This document shows, one piece after another, positions 17,041-25,218 of a stretch of DNA of 64,000 bases. Source of the DNA: an uncultured Oscillospiraceae bacterium (lineage in GTDB: Bacteria; Bacillota; Clostridia; Oscillospirales; Acutalibacteraceae). The translations under genes were made by a program, and so were the position numbers. The stretch covers positions 21,191-85,190 of the forward strand of contig UQAZ01000009.1 of the NCBI GenBank assembly GCA_900539165.1, written 5' to 3'. The notes under the pieces were generated by a model, which saw nothing but the letters and a program-made list of their open reading frames with translations, was not told the origin of the DNA and made no database searches. How positions within the stretch are numbered: the stretch's first letter is position 1; every line of letters begins with the position of its first letter.

Positions 17041-17076
17041 AGGCACATTGTGTATCTATGCGGTGTGCCTTATTTT
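17041..17076 (+). terminator. Terminator after the YerB-like gene
   Basis: AGGCACATTG pairs with CGGTGTGCCT across a 10-nt loop, then TATTTTATATT. It lies 20 bp after the stop codon. Confidence 0.75.
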
Positions 17077-17177
17077 ATATTATATTTATGTATGTTACGA
17101 AATTGTAAGATATAATTAATTTATTCGTAACAAAGTGGTTATATAATCGACTTGAAAATAATGGAGGGGGTATTTTT

Positions 17178-18176
17178 ATGAGGTTGAAAGATAAAAAGCG
17201 CTTGAGCGAATTTATCAGGATTGTTGCTTTTATGCTTGCTTTCTTGCTTGTGCTTGAGGGCTTTTCGCTTTCTCTCTTTTCGGGCAAAAATGCCGCTAAG
17301 TTCAGCGCAAGACTAAGGGACGCTTATTCCTTTGTTGACGAGCCGGATGATACTATTCAAATTGCCTGTATCGGAAACAGTAATATGTACTCGGGTTTTG
17401 TTCCGTTTCAGCTTTGGAATAATTACGGCTATACCAGTACGGTTTGTGCCTCACCGTTTCAGTCTGTTGAGGAGTCGCTTGGATTTATGGAAAAGATGTA
17501 TAGAACTCAAAGTCCTAAGCTTGTCCTTGTAGAAACTGATATGTTTTACGGCTCGTATCCTAAAAAGAATTCCTCATCAAAGCGTACATTCTCGGATTTC
17601 TTGGAATTTGCAAAGCCCGATTATTTCGAGGACGGCGTTCGTAATGTTTTCCCGACCTTTGTGTTCCATAATCGCTGGAAATTGGCTCGTTCGTATAAAA
17701 ATTCCAAGTTTGTAGAAACTCACGGCTATCGCTTTTCTAAGAATAAAGCCAATATACCTAAAAAGGATTATATGGCACCCGATAATGATATTGAGGAAAT
17801 AAAGCCAAAGGATATTGAGTGTATAAACCGATTTGTTGATTATTGCCAAAAAAAAGGTTCTAAGGTCGTTTTTGTCACAATGCCGTGTGCAAACGGCTGG
17901 AACAGCGGCCGCCATACTGCTGTCGAAAATTATTGCAAAGAGAATAATATCGAATACATAGACCTTAATAATGCCTACGACAGTATCGGGATTGATATGC
18001 AAACCTGCTATCGTGATAAGGGTACTCACCTTAATTTTGAGGGCGCAAAAAAGACTACCGATTATCTCGGTACAATAATTAAGAATTACGGTATTCTTGA
18101 GAGTAAGAGCAATGACGCAAAGTATTCGTATTGGACAGAAGCGTCGGAAAAATTCTATGCCTACACAAAGAAATAA
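17178..18176 (+). CDS. Membrane-anchored SGNH-like protein
   Basis: This 332-residue protein has one N-terminal membrane span (residues about 10-31) and an extracytoplasmic domain with an SGNH/GDSL-like outline. IACIGNSNMYSG near residue 58 carries the nucleophile serine within GNSN, and DKGTHLNFEGA near 278 carries the Asp/His pair. Such proteins include DltD/DUF1574-like proteins that act on cell-wall polymers or exopolysaccharides. No acyltransferase partner (MBOAT) is next to it. Its substrate cannot be told from the sequence. GGAGGGGG lies 8 bp before the start. It stands alone between terminators. Confidence 0.65.
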   Translation: MRLKDKKRLSEFIRIVAFMLAFLLVLEGFSLSLFSGKNAAKFSARLRDAYSFVDEPDDTIQIACIGNSNMYSGFVPFQLWNNYGYTSTVCASPFQSVEESLGFMEKMYRTQSPKLVLVETDMFYGSYPKKNSSSKRTFSDFLEFAKPDYFEDGVRNVFPTFVFHNRWKLARSYKNSKFVETHGYRFSKNKANIPKKDYMAPDNDIEEIKPKDIECINRFVDYCQKKGSKVVFVTMPCANGWNSGRHTAVENYCKENNIEYIDLNNAYDSIGIDMQTCYRDKGTHLNFEGAKKTTDYLGTIIKNYGILESKSNDAKYSYWTEASEKFYAYTKK

Positions 18177-18233
18177 CCCGATAATGTGATTTTTAATTTC
18201 TCTGTTCAAATCGGTAAATATTAGGTAAAATAA

Positions 18234-18261
18234 AAAAGCACTTCGTATGAAGTGCTTTTTT
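18234..18261. terminator. Bidirectional terminator between the SGNH gene and tRNA genes
   Basis: An 11-bp perfect stem (AAAAGCACTTC/GAAGTGCTTTT) with GTAT loop has A and T runs on the two sides, so it can stop both the plus-strand gene and the minus-strand tRNA transcript. Confidence 0.88.
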
Positions 18262-18262
18262 A

Positions 18263-18337
18263 TGGTGACCCGGACGGGAATTGAACCCGTGTTACCGCCG
18301 TGAAAGGGCGGTGTCTTAACCTCTTGACCACCGGGCC
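18263..18337 (-). tRNA. tRNA-Glu (UUC)
   Basis: The 75-nt sequence folds as a cloverleaf with a 7-bp acceptor stem (GGCCCGG / CCGGGTC), TTC anticodon in CCCTTTCAC, T-loop GGTTCAATTCC and encoded CCA. The anticodon reads GAA/GAG. Confidence 0.96.
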
Positions 18338-18342
18338 TAAGG

Positions 18343-18419
18343 TGGTGGCTTTAACTGGATTCGAACCAGTGACACCGCGGGTATGAACCGCGTGCTCTAG
18401 CCAACTGAGCTATAAAGCC
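18343..18419 (-). tRNA. tRNA-Met (CAU), elongator type
   Basis: The 77-nt cloverleaf has acceptor GGCTTTA/TAAAGCC, anticodon loop TTCATAC and encoded CCA. A paired 1-72 position argues against an initiator tRNA. The loop context GGTTCATACCC favours elongator Met over the CAU tRNA-Ile2. It is 5 bp from tRNA-Glu and likely shares its transcript. Confidence 0.93.
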
Positions 18420-18535
18420 ATTTTGACTTGCAAGCAAGATTATATATTATTATCAAATAAATGTCAACACTTTTTTTCAAATTTATTTTGTTGCTGTCGT
18501 TTATGTAAAAAAATTATAAAAAGATATACATTTGT

Positions 18536-18564
18536 TTGACATAAATTATAAGTAGTGTTAGTAT
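18536..18564 (+). promoter_or_regulatory. Probable promoter of lexA
   Basis: TTGACA (18536-18541) and TAGTAT (18559-18564) are spaced 17 bp. The palindrome GTATATAC at 18561-18568 overlaps the -10 box and could serve for autoregulation. No classical Bacillus-type LexA box (CGAAC-N4-GTTCG) is present. Confidence 0.5.
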
Positions 18565-18623
18565 ATACTCATAATACTATATTTATATATAATAATATAG
18601 TAAATATTCAGTAGGGTGAGTAA

Positions 18624-19214
18624 ATGAAAAAGCTTAGCGAAACACAAAAGCGTTGCCTTGATTATATCAAGGAATGTATCGAAGAACGAGGCATAGCTCC
18701 CACCGTAAGAGAAATAGAAAAGGAAATGGGATATATGTCGCCCTCCTCTGCACAGTATGTGCTTAATAAGCTTGAGGAGTACGGATACATTGAGCGTGAC
18801 TCTATGATGAAGAGGACTATCAGATTGAAACATTATGATACTAAGGCTTATCATATCCCTCTCGTCGGCACGGTTACCGCAGGCAAGCCGATTTTGGCGG
18901 TAGAGAGCATAGAGGAGTATATTCCCGTCCCTGTAAGGAATAAGGGCAAGAATATGTTTGCCCTCAGGGTAAAGGGCGATTCTATGATAAATGCCGGTAT
19001 CCTTGACGGCGACATTGTTGTGGTTGAGCAAACCCCGGTTGCACAAAACGGCGAGATTGTCGTTGCACTTATCGAGGATGAGGCAACGGTAAAAAGGTTC
19101 TATAAGGAAAAGGGGCATTTTCGACTTCAACCCGAAAATGACGCATACGAGCCGATTATAGTTGACGAGGTTGCAATTTTGGGCAAGGTAAGTATGGTTA
19201 TACGCACATACTGA
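18624..19214 (+). CDS. lexA: LexA SOS repressor
   Basis: This 196-residue protein has an N-terminal winged helix (residues 1-65, with GIAPTVREIEKEMG) and a C-terminal S24 self-cleavage domain. The cleavage site is the Ala-Gly in VTAGKPI near residue 87. The catalytic serine lies in GDSMINAGI near 119 and the lysine in ATVKRFY near 157. It represses DNA-damage genes and cleaves itself when RecA filaments form. The start follows GTAGGGTGAG. The length is typical. It is followed after 52 bp by mrp. Confidence 0.95.
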   Translation: MKKLSETQKRCLDYIKECIEERGIAPTVREIEKEMGYMSPSSAQYVLNKLEEYGYIERDSMMKRTIRLKHYDTKAYHIPLVGTVTAGKPILAVESIEEYIPVPVRNKGKNMFALRVKGDSMINAGILDGDIVVVEQTPVAQNGEIVVALIEDEATVKRFYKEKGHFRLQPENDAYEPIIVDEVAILGKVSMVIRTY

Positions 19215-19266
19215 TTAAGTGTCCCTTGACAGAGCGATTTTGTTTTATTTTATGGAGGTTGTTGTG

Positions 19267-20085
19267 ATGAGCGAATGTAGTCACGATTGTTCAAGCTGTT
19301 CAAGTAATTGTGGCGACAGAGAAAAGCCGCAGAGCTTTCTCAAGCCGATGAACGAACATTCAAATATTAAAAAGGTTATCGGAATTGTGTCCGGTAAGGG
19401 TGGTGTAGGTAAGAGCCTTGTAAGCTGTCTGCTTGCGTCAAAGTGCCGTAAGGCAGGATTAAAGGTCGGCATTCTTGATGCCGATGTTACGGGTCCGTCA
19501 GTTCCTAAGAGCTTTGGTATTACATCAAGGGCTATGCAGGATGAAACGGGTTTGCTTCCTACCGTTACAGCCACAGGAATTAAAATGATGAGCATTAATT
19601 TGCTCTTGGAGGATGTTAATTCTCCCGTTGTTTGGAGAGGTCCGGTAATCAGCGGAGTTATTCAGCAGTTTTGGACTGATGTTAATTGGGGCGAGCTTGA
19701 CTATTTGTTCGTTGATATGCCACCGGGAACAGGCGATGTTGCACTCACCGTATTTCAGTCACTTCCAGTTGACGGCATTGTCATTGTGTCAACCCCTCAG
19801 GATTTGGTTAAAATGATTGTAAACAAGGCGTTCAATATGGCGAAAATGATGGATGTGCCTGTTCTCGGTCTTGTTGAAAATATGAGCTATTATGAATGTC
19901 CCGATTGCGGAAAAAGAGTAAGCATTTTTGGCAAAAGTCAAATTGACGAAACCGCAAAGGAGTTTGGTGTGCCTGTTTTGGCAAAATTGCCTATCGACCC
20001 CGAAAACGCAAGACTTGTTGACGAGGGCAAGGCAGAGGAAATTGAGGCTAAGGAGCTTGACGATTTCGTTCAGGCGTTGCTGTAA
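19267..20085 (+). CDS. mrp: Mrp/ApbC-type Fe-S cluster carrier ATPase
   Basis: This 272-residue protein is a Mrp/NBP35-family P-loop ATPase that binds and delivers [4Fe-4S] clusters in the cytoplasm. The deviant Walker A GKGGVGKS is near residue 43, DVTGPSVPKSFG near 75 marks the family, and the CPDCGK pair near 215 is the cluster-binding CxxC. The N-terminus also has a cysteine-rich lead (four cysteines in residues 4-15, CSHDCSSCSSNC), like a small extra Fe-S site. The start at 19267 has GGAGG 8 bp upstream. It fits a cell with many Fe-S enzymes. Confidence 0.92.
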   Translation: MSECSHDCSSCSSNCGDREKPQSFLKPMNEHSNIKKVIGIVSGKGGVGKSLVSCLLASKCRKAGLKVGILDADVTGPSVPKSFGITSRAMQDETGLLPTVTATGIKMMSINLLLEDVNSPVVWRGPVISGVIQQFWTDVNWGELDYLFVDMPPGTGDVALTVFQSLPVDGIVIVSTPQDLVKMIVNKAFNMAKMMDVPVLGLVENMSYYECPDCGKRVSIFGKSQIDETAKEFGVPVLAKLPIDPENARLVDEGKAEEIEAKELDDFVQALL

Positions 20086-20096
20086 AGGAGAACAAA

Positions 20097-20597
20097 ATGC
20101 CGAAAAGAGAGAATTATATTTCGTGGGATGAGTATTTTATGGGTATATCTCTGCTCTCTTCAATGAGAAGTAAAGACCCCAGCACGCAGGTGGGTGCTTG
20201 CATAGTAAGCGACGATAATAAAATTATGTCGGTGGGCTATAACGGCTTTCCCCGTGGTTGCAGTGACGACGAGTTTCCGTGGGAACGCAGCGCCGAAAAC
20301 GCAAACGAAACAAAGTATCCGTTCGTCTGCCACGCAGAACTTAACGCTATATTAAATGCAGGCGGTCATAATCTCAGCGGTTCGAGAATTTTTGTTGCGC
20401 TCTTTCCGTGTAACGAATGTGCAAAGGCTATTATTCAAAGCGGAATTAAGGAGGTCGTTTATATCTCCGACAAGTATTCCGACACCGACGGCACAAGAGC
20501 AAGTAAGCGTATGCTTAATTCTGCCGGAGTTAAGCTTACTAAGTTTAAGTCCGACAGTAAGCAAATTACAATTTCGTTTAACGAGGAAGATGTTTAA
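20097..20597 (+). CDS. Deoxycytidylate deaminase
   Basis: This 166-residue enzyme deaminates dCMP to dUMP, feeding dTMP synthesis. It has the zinc site HAELNAIL near residue 82 and PCNEC near 103, as in ComEB and other dCMP deaminases. The STQVGACIV stretch near 27 and GYNGFPRGC near 47 bind the nucleotide. It starts 12 bp after mrp with AAAGGAG upstream, and its stop overlaps the next start by one base. Confidence 0.92.
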   Translation: MPKRENYISWDEYFMGISLLSSMRSKDPSTQVGACIVSDDNKIMSVGYNGFPRGCSDDEFPWERSAENANETKYPFVCHAELNAILNAGGHNLSGSRIFVALFPCNECAKAIIQSGIKEVVYISDKYSDTDGTRASKRMLNSAGVKLTKFKSDSKQITISFNEEDV

Positions 20598-21202
20598 TGA
20601 AGACAGATATTTATGATTTCGACAAAACGATAGTTCCGTTCGACAGCGGTTCGCTTTTCGTATTCTACTGTATGATTCATTATCCGTGGTGCATTCTTTT
20701 GGAGGTGCCTGTGCTTTTGGTTACGGGTCCTCTTATGCTTTTGGGTATAATCAGCTTTACTCAGTTTAAGAAAAACTGCTATTGTTTTATTCCGCTTATT
20801 CCTCTTGAAAAGGCGGTAAAGAAATTTTGGGATAGATATATATCAAAGGTGAATCCTTGGTTTTACGATAGAAAAAGGCACAGTGTTGTCATAAGTGCAA
20901 GCCCCGATTTTCTTTTGAATGAGGTTGCAAAACGGCTTAATTTTGACGAGCTTATTGCCACTAAGCATAGCAGAAAAACAGGTGCGATTATCGGCAAAAA
21001 CTGCCGAGGTGAGGAAAAAATAAAGAGGCTTTACGCCGTGCATAAGCCTGAGGAACTGGAAGTTGTTGATGTTTACTCGGACTCCTATAAGCACGATAAG
21101 TATATCTTTTCTCTTGCAAACGGAACCTGCTATCATATCGAAAAAGGCGAGAGGGTGCCGTTCGATTATGATGATTTTTATAATAAAGGAAAGAAAAAAT
21201 AA
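20597..21202 (+). CDS. HAD-superfamily phosphatase (IB-like)
   Basis: This 201-residue protein has the HAD motif I DFDKT at residues 8-12 (nucleophile Asp8), a long hydrophobic stretch at about 20-60 that may sit in the membrane, motif II VVISASPD near 97 and motif IV VDVYSDSYKHD near 157. The pattern resembles phosphoserine phosphatase-like and PgpC-like phosphatidylglycerophosphatases. A lipid phosphatase would fit the hydrophobic cap, but the substrate is not proven. It is translationally coupled to the dCMP deaminase gene. Confidence 0.78.
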   Translation: MKTDIYDFDKTIVPFDSGSLFVFYCMIHYPWCILLEVPVLLVTGPLMLLGIISFTQFKKNCYCFIPLIPLEKAVKKFWDRYISKVNPWFYDRKRHSVVISASPDFLLNEVAKRLNFDELIATKHSRKTGAIIGKNCRGEEKIKRLYAVHKPEELEVVDVYSDSYKHDKYIFSLANGTCYHIEKGERVPFDYDDFYNKGKKK

Positions 21203-21205
21203 GTA

Positions 21206-22492
21206 ATGAAAAGAAATTTAGGATATGCTCTTTTGGTGCTTGTGCTGACAGTTGCGGGTGTATTTTGCTCGTATCTCATAGCCGATAAGGTTGCACGAAC
21301 AAATTTGTCTGCACAGACCACCGCTTCAAAGGTTGCCGAAACCGAAAAGCCCGGAGAGAGGGTTCTCATAGTCGAGGATAAGGAAAAGGACTATCATTTT
21401 TATCAGCAGGATAATAAGGTTGTTATGACACATTCCGATAAGGAATACACCTTTGAAAATTGGGGCGACAATATTATGCTTGAGCCTGCAAAACTGATAA
21501 TCAGGGATGTAGACGGCGATGATGAGGATGAAATTGTGGTTCAGGTTGCAGCCTTTAAGTTTGAAAATGAAATATACCATAGCGTTTATGTTCTTAATCA
21601 GTACATTAACGGCTTGGACGAGGTTGCGTATAAAGTAAATGCCATTACCCCGACCAGCGCCATTAATATTTTTGATTCAAAGGTTAAAATGGAGCTTACT
21701 CAGGATAAGAATTGTCCTAAAAATTCCGTTTTTTCAGCAAGCCATATTTACGATACTATCGAATATGACAGAGAAACGGGACTTCCGAAAAAGTATTATT
21801 ATATGTTTAAGTCGCTTTCCGACGGAAAGGGAGGCTATCTAAAGCCGACCGGTTGGACTAAGGGCAGAGCAGACTGTACCATTGATGATAAAAACGAAGA
21901 AAATATTTTCGCTGTTGCCACCTTCCCCATTATCGTGTCTTACGGTGATTCGGTTACTCAAAATGCGGGCTTCTTTAAGCTCGGCATTTATGTAAACAGC
22001 GACGGTCAAACCGATATTTTGGGCAGCTCGGCATCCTTTAGAGCGTATAAGGAGTACGGCTTATATAAGTATAATTTTGACGGTAAGGAGTGGTCATCAA
22101 CGGTGAATAACAGTAATAAGACCGTTCCGTCCGATAAAACGATAGATTTTATTCAGATGACGGCATCATTTACAGACGCTGTTACAACTGTTGATTTTTC
22201 TGCTAAAGGAAACGGCGACCTTAATTCGCTGTCTGCCGTTACAGCAACCGAAAGCTATATCGAGTTTACGGCAAAAAAAGGTTGCACCTTCGATAAAAAG
22301 GCTGTGGACGCTCAGCAGTATTCCTTGCCTTTGAGTATTGACAGCCAAACTGAAAATAATAATTATGACATTTCGTATACCGCTTCTGTTTCAAAAAACA
22401 GTCAGGGCGATGAGGTGTTGAGAATTAACTTTGATAAGCAATACAGTCAAGACAAAACAGGAAAATTGACTGTAAACTTTGGAGTGAAATAA
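21206..22492 (+). CDS. Exported protein of unknown function
   Basis: I do not recognise this 428-residue protein. It has one N-terminal membrane span or uncleaved signal (residues about 5-27). A short repeat-like segment LIIRDVDGDDEDEIVVQVAAF near residue 92, written here in part as DVDGDDEDEIV, resembles the calcium-binding FG-GAP/VCBS loops. The remainder looks like beta-rich extracellular material. It starts 3 bp after the HAD gene and ends 1 bp before degV, so it belongs to this operon. No catalytic motif is visible. Confidence 0.6.
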   Translation: MKRNLGYALLVLVLTVAGVFCSYLIADKVARTNLSAQTTASKVAETEKPGERVLIVEDKEKDYHFYQQDNKVVMTHSDKEYTFENWGDNIMLEPAKLIIRDVDGDDEDEIVVQVAAFKFENEIYHSVYVLNQYINGLDEVAYKVNAITPTSAINIFDSKVKMELTQDKNCPKNSVFSASHIYDTIEYDRETGLPKKYYYMFKSLSDGKGGYLKPTGWTKGRADCTIDDKNEENIFAVATFPIIVSYGDSVTQNAGFFKLGIYVNSDGQTDILGSSASFRAYKEYGLYKYNFDGKEWSSTVNNSNKTVPSDKTIDFIQMTASFTDAVTTVDFSAKGNGDLNSLSAVTATESYIEFTAKKGCTFDKKAVDAQQYSLPLSIDSQTENNNYDISYTASVSKNSQGDEVLRINFDKQYSQDKTGKLTVNFGVK

Positions 22493-22493
22493 T

Positions 22494-23357
22494 TTGGATA
22501 ATAAAAAAAGTGTAGCAATTACTGCGGATTCAACCTGTGACCTGCCACAGTCCTATGTTACGGAAAATGAAATAACAATAATTCCACTTTCGATTTTGCT
22601 CGGTGATAAATCTTATCGTGACGGGATAGATGTCACACCCGAGGATATTTACAGATATGTGGATAAAAACGGCGTGCTTCCAAAAACTTCGGCTGTCACA
22701 CCTGCCGAATATTATAATGTTTTTAAGAGCCTTACCGACGAGGGAAAAAAGGTTGTTCATATCGGATTTTCATCGGGGCTTTCGTCCTCGTTCCAAAACG
22801 CTTGCGTTGCGGCTCAGGAGTTCGACGATGTTTACTGCGTCGATTCAAAGAGCCTCTGTACCGCAATGGGACTTTTGGTGCTGAAGGCTTGCGATTTTCG
22901 TGATAAGGGAATGGACGCAAAGCGCATTGCCGATAAGGTGAATAAGCTTGTGCCAAAGGTCAGTGCAACCTTCGTGCTTGAAAATCTTGAGTATCTTCAT
23001 AAGGGCGGCAGATGCTCCTCTGTCGCAAAGTTCGGTGCAAATGTGCTTGGCATTAAGCCGTCTATTGCCGTTGAAAACCAAAGCGGCAAGCTCGAGGTGG
23101 CAAAAAAATACAGGGGCAAAATGGACGCTGTCTATAAGCAGTATGCCTCTGACAGATTAAACGAGATTAAAAAGGTTCAGCCCGACCGTGTGGTTATTGC
23201 AAACAGCGGCGGAGTTTCTCCCGATACCTTGGCTTTTGTAAAGGGCTTGATTGAGGGCAAGGATAGGTTTGAAAATATTATTCTTGCCGATGCGGGATGT
23301 ACGATTTCCTCCCATTGCGGACCTAAAACCTTGGCTATATTTTATATTAAGAGATAA
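22494..23357 (+). CDS. DegV-family fatty-acid-binding protein
   Basis: This 287-residue protein belongs to the DegV family. Members bind fatty acids, and those of the FakB type present them to the kinase FakA. It has ITADSTCDLP at residue 8, the lipid-proximal GFSSGLSSSFQNA near 90 and HKGGRCS near 169. The start codon is TTG, with GGAGTG 7 bp upstream; no ATG fits. It lies in the same run as its neighbours. No fakA gene is visible in this window. Confidence 0.88.
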   Translation: MDNKKSVAITADSTCDLPQSYVTENEITIIPLSILLGDKSYRDGIDVTPEDIYRYVDKNGVLPKTSAVTPAEYYNVFKSLTDEGKKVVHIGFSSGLSSSFQNACVAAQEFDDVYCVDSKSLCTAMGLLVLKACDFRDKGMDAKRIADKVNKLVPKVSATFVLENLEYLHKGGRCSSVAKFGANVLGIKPSIAVENQSGKLEVAKKYRGKMDAVYKQYASDRLNEIKKVQPDRVVIANSGGVSPDTLAFVKGLIEGKDRFENIILADAGCTISSHCGPKTLAIFYIKR

Positions 23358-23359
23358 TT

Positions 23360-24304
23360 ATGTCGTTAAAATCAGATGTGTTTGAATACTTGTGCGTTCA
23401 CAGCGACGAGTATGTAAGCGGGGAAACGCTCGCACAAAAATTTAATAAAAGCCGTGCCGCCGTTTGGAAAGCGGTTAAGACGCTTCAAAATGACGGAGTT
23501 CGTATTCAGGCTGTTACAAACCGTGGCTATAAGTTGTTGGCTGAAAACGATATTTTTAATGCCGAGGCTGTAAAAAATCGGCTCGACTTTGATTGCAGAG
23601 TTGTTTATTTTGATTCCGTCGACAGTACAAACACTCAGGCTAAGCGTATGATTAACGACGGTGCGAATGATGTTTTTCTCGTTGTTGCCGCCGAACAGAC
23701 CGCAGGCAGAGGCAGACAGGGCAAAAGCTTTTATTCTCCTGCCGATACGGGAATTTATATGTCGCTTGTCGTTCACCCCAATACGCTTATCCAAAATGCT
23801 GTCGGCATAACCACCGCCTCTTGCGTGGCAGTATGCAGGGCGATAGAAAAAATTACGGATGTTAAACCCTCTGTAAAATGGGTAAACGATGTGTATGTCG
23901 GAGATAAAAAAATCTGCGGTATTTTGACCGAGGCGGTTACCGATTTTGAAACGCAAATCGTCAGCAGCGTTGTTGTCGGTATAGGAGTTAATATTTCCAC
24001 CGAGGACTTTCCCGACGGTGTAGAAAATGCTTCGTCGCTGAATGTTGATGTAAAGAGAGCAGAGCTTACCGCCGCTGTGGCAAATGAGCTTAACCGTATA
24101 ATCTATGCCGATTTTTCGGATTATATCGACTATTATCGAGAACACAGTATGCTTATCGGCAAGGATATTTTTTATGTTAAAAACGGAGAAAAGGTCTTTG
24201 CAAAGGCGACTGCGATTGATGCCGACGGCGGACTTGAGGTCTTGCTCGAAAACGGAGAAAAAACCGTTCTTCGCTCCGGCGAAATAACAGTCAGAAGAGT
24301 ATGA
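23360..24304 (+). CDS. birA: Biotin-[acetyl-CoA-carboxylase] ligase with regulatory HTH
   Basis: This 314-residue protein is a two-domain BirA. An N-terminal winged helix (residues 1-60, SGETLAQKFNKSRAAVWKAVK) can repress biotin genes. The ligase domain has DSTNTQAKR near 91, the ATP/biotin loop AGRGRQGKSF near 115 and KWVNDVYVG near 174. The C-terminal SH3-like cap is present. It attaches biotin to carboxylases or decarboxylases. It begins 2 bp after degV and is the last gene of the operon. Confidence 0.94.
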   Translation: MSLKSDVFEYLCVHSDEYVSGETLAQKFNKSRAAVWKAVKTLQNDGVRIQAVTNRGYKLLAENDIFNAEAVKNRLDFDCRVVYFDSVDSTNTQAKRMINDGANDVFLVVAAEQTAGRGRQGKSFYSPADTGIYMSLVVHPNTLIQNAVGITTASCVAVCRAIEKITDVKPSVKWVNDVYVGDKKICGILTEAVTDFETQIVSSVVVGIGVNISTEDFPDGVENASSLNVDVKRAELTAAVANELNRIIYADFSDYIDYYREHSMLIGKDIFYVKNGEKVFAKATAIDADGGLEVLLENGEKTVLRSGEITVRRV

Positions 24305-24360
24305 ACGGTATAAAGATATAATGTTATAAAATATATAAATATATAAGTGAAACTAAAGCA

Positions 24361-24394
24361 AAAACGACACCCGTTGAAATCGAGTGTCGTTTTT
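24361..24394. terminator. Bidirectional terminator between birA and the VanW gene
   Basis: AAAACGACAC pairs perfectly with GTGTCGTTTT around a 13-nt loop, with A and T runs on both sides. It serves two converging genes. Confidence 0.87.
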
Positions 24395-24396
24395 GT

Positions 24397-25191
24397 TTAT
24401 TTCTTTGCTTCACGGTATACGCTTACGGTTTTGTAGTTTTGCTTTCCGTTTGCGTATCTCGTTAAAATGTATTTGTTTCCGCTTTGGTGAATGTTTACGG
24501 AAATGTTGCCGACATTAACCTTTTCCTTAGCGTATGCCGTACAGGTAAGCTTGCCTTTGCTACATACCATTTTTAACAGCATATCGTGACCGATTGTGTT
24601 TTTGAATTTGAAATCCAAAATATTCCATTGCACCGTTGCGTCTCCGCCCATAGGCACATAGGAAATCGGCAGGGAATGGCTTGTCCTCTCGACTATTTCC
24701 GTGTTTGTTCTCAGAATGCACTCAAAAAGAGTTGAGCTTACTTGGCACGCTCCTCCGCCTAAACCTTGCACAAATTCGTCGTTTACGATAACCTTTGCCG
24801 AGGCGTATCCGCCCACAACCGTTCGCTTTCCGACGGTTTGATTAAAGGAAAAAACGCCGTCGCACGGAACAACTATGTAGTTGATTGCATTCGCTGCCGC
24901 TGCAAGGTTTGTTTCTCTGTCCGTGTCGGAGGTTTGGTAGTATGTTGTGTATGTAGCAATCTCGTAAGGGTATTCGTTAGGGTCGCCCTTGCTCAGTCCG
25001 GGGTAAACCTTGCGGGTTTCCTCCTCATAAAAGGTTGCGTCCATATCCTCTGCCGTTGTGCTTTCTTTCGTTGTTTGCGATACTGTTTCGCTTTTGCTCT
25101 CAGGCTCGGGAGCGTTCTCCCTTGCACTGCACGAGGCTAAGCATATCGCAAAAATACACACGGCACAGAAAATTACTGCTTTACTTCTCAT
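24397..25191 (-). CDS. VanW-family lipoprotein
   Basis: This 264-residue lipoprotein has a lipobox (CLASC, Cys21), a Ser/Thr/Glu-rich linker, and a VanW domain: FSFNQTVG near residue 120, GGGACQVSSTLF near 149 and TSHSLPISYVPMGGDATV near 173. VanW proteins occur with vancomycin-resistance genes and widely as cell-envelope proteins, but their reaction is unknown. No van genes are nearby. It faces outward. The start has a weak GGAATT site. glmU lies upstream on the same strand, ending 27 bp before its start. Confidence 0.83.
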   Translation of the reverse strand: MRSKAVIFCAVCIFAICLASCSARENAPEPESKSETVSQTTKESTTAEDMDATFYEEETRKVYPGLSKGDPNEYPYEIATYTTYYQTSDTDRETNLAAAANAINYIVVPCDGVFSFNQTVGKRTVVGGYASAKVIVNDEFVQGLGGGACQVSSTLFECILRTNTEIVERTSHSLPISYVPMGGDATVQWNILDFKFKNTIGHDMLLKMVCSKGKLTCTAYAKEKVNVGNISVNIHQSGNKYILTRYANGKQNYKTVSVYREAKK

Positions 25192-25218
25192 TTATAATTC
25201 CTGTTTTAACCGAATGGG

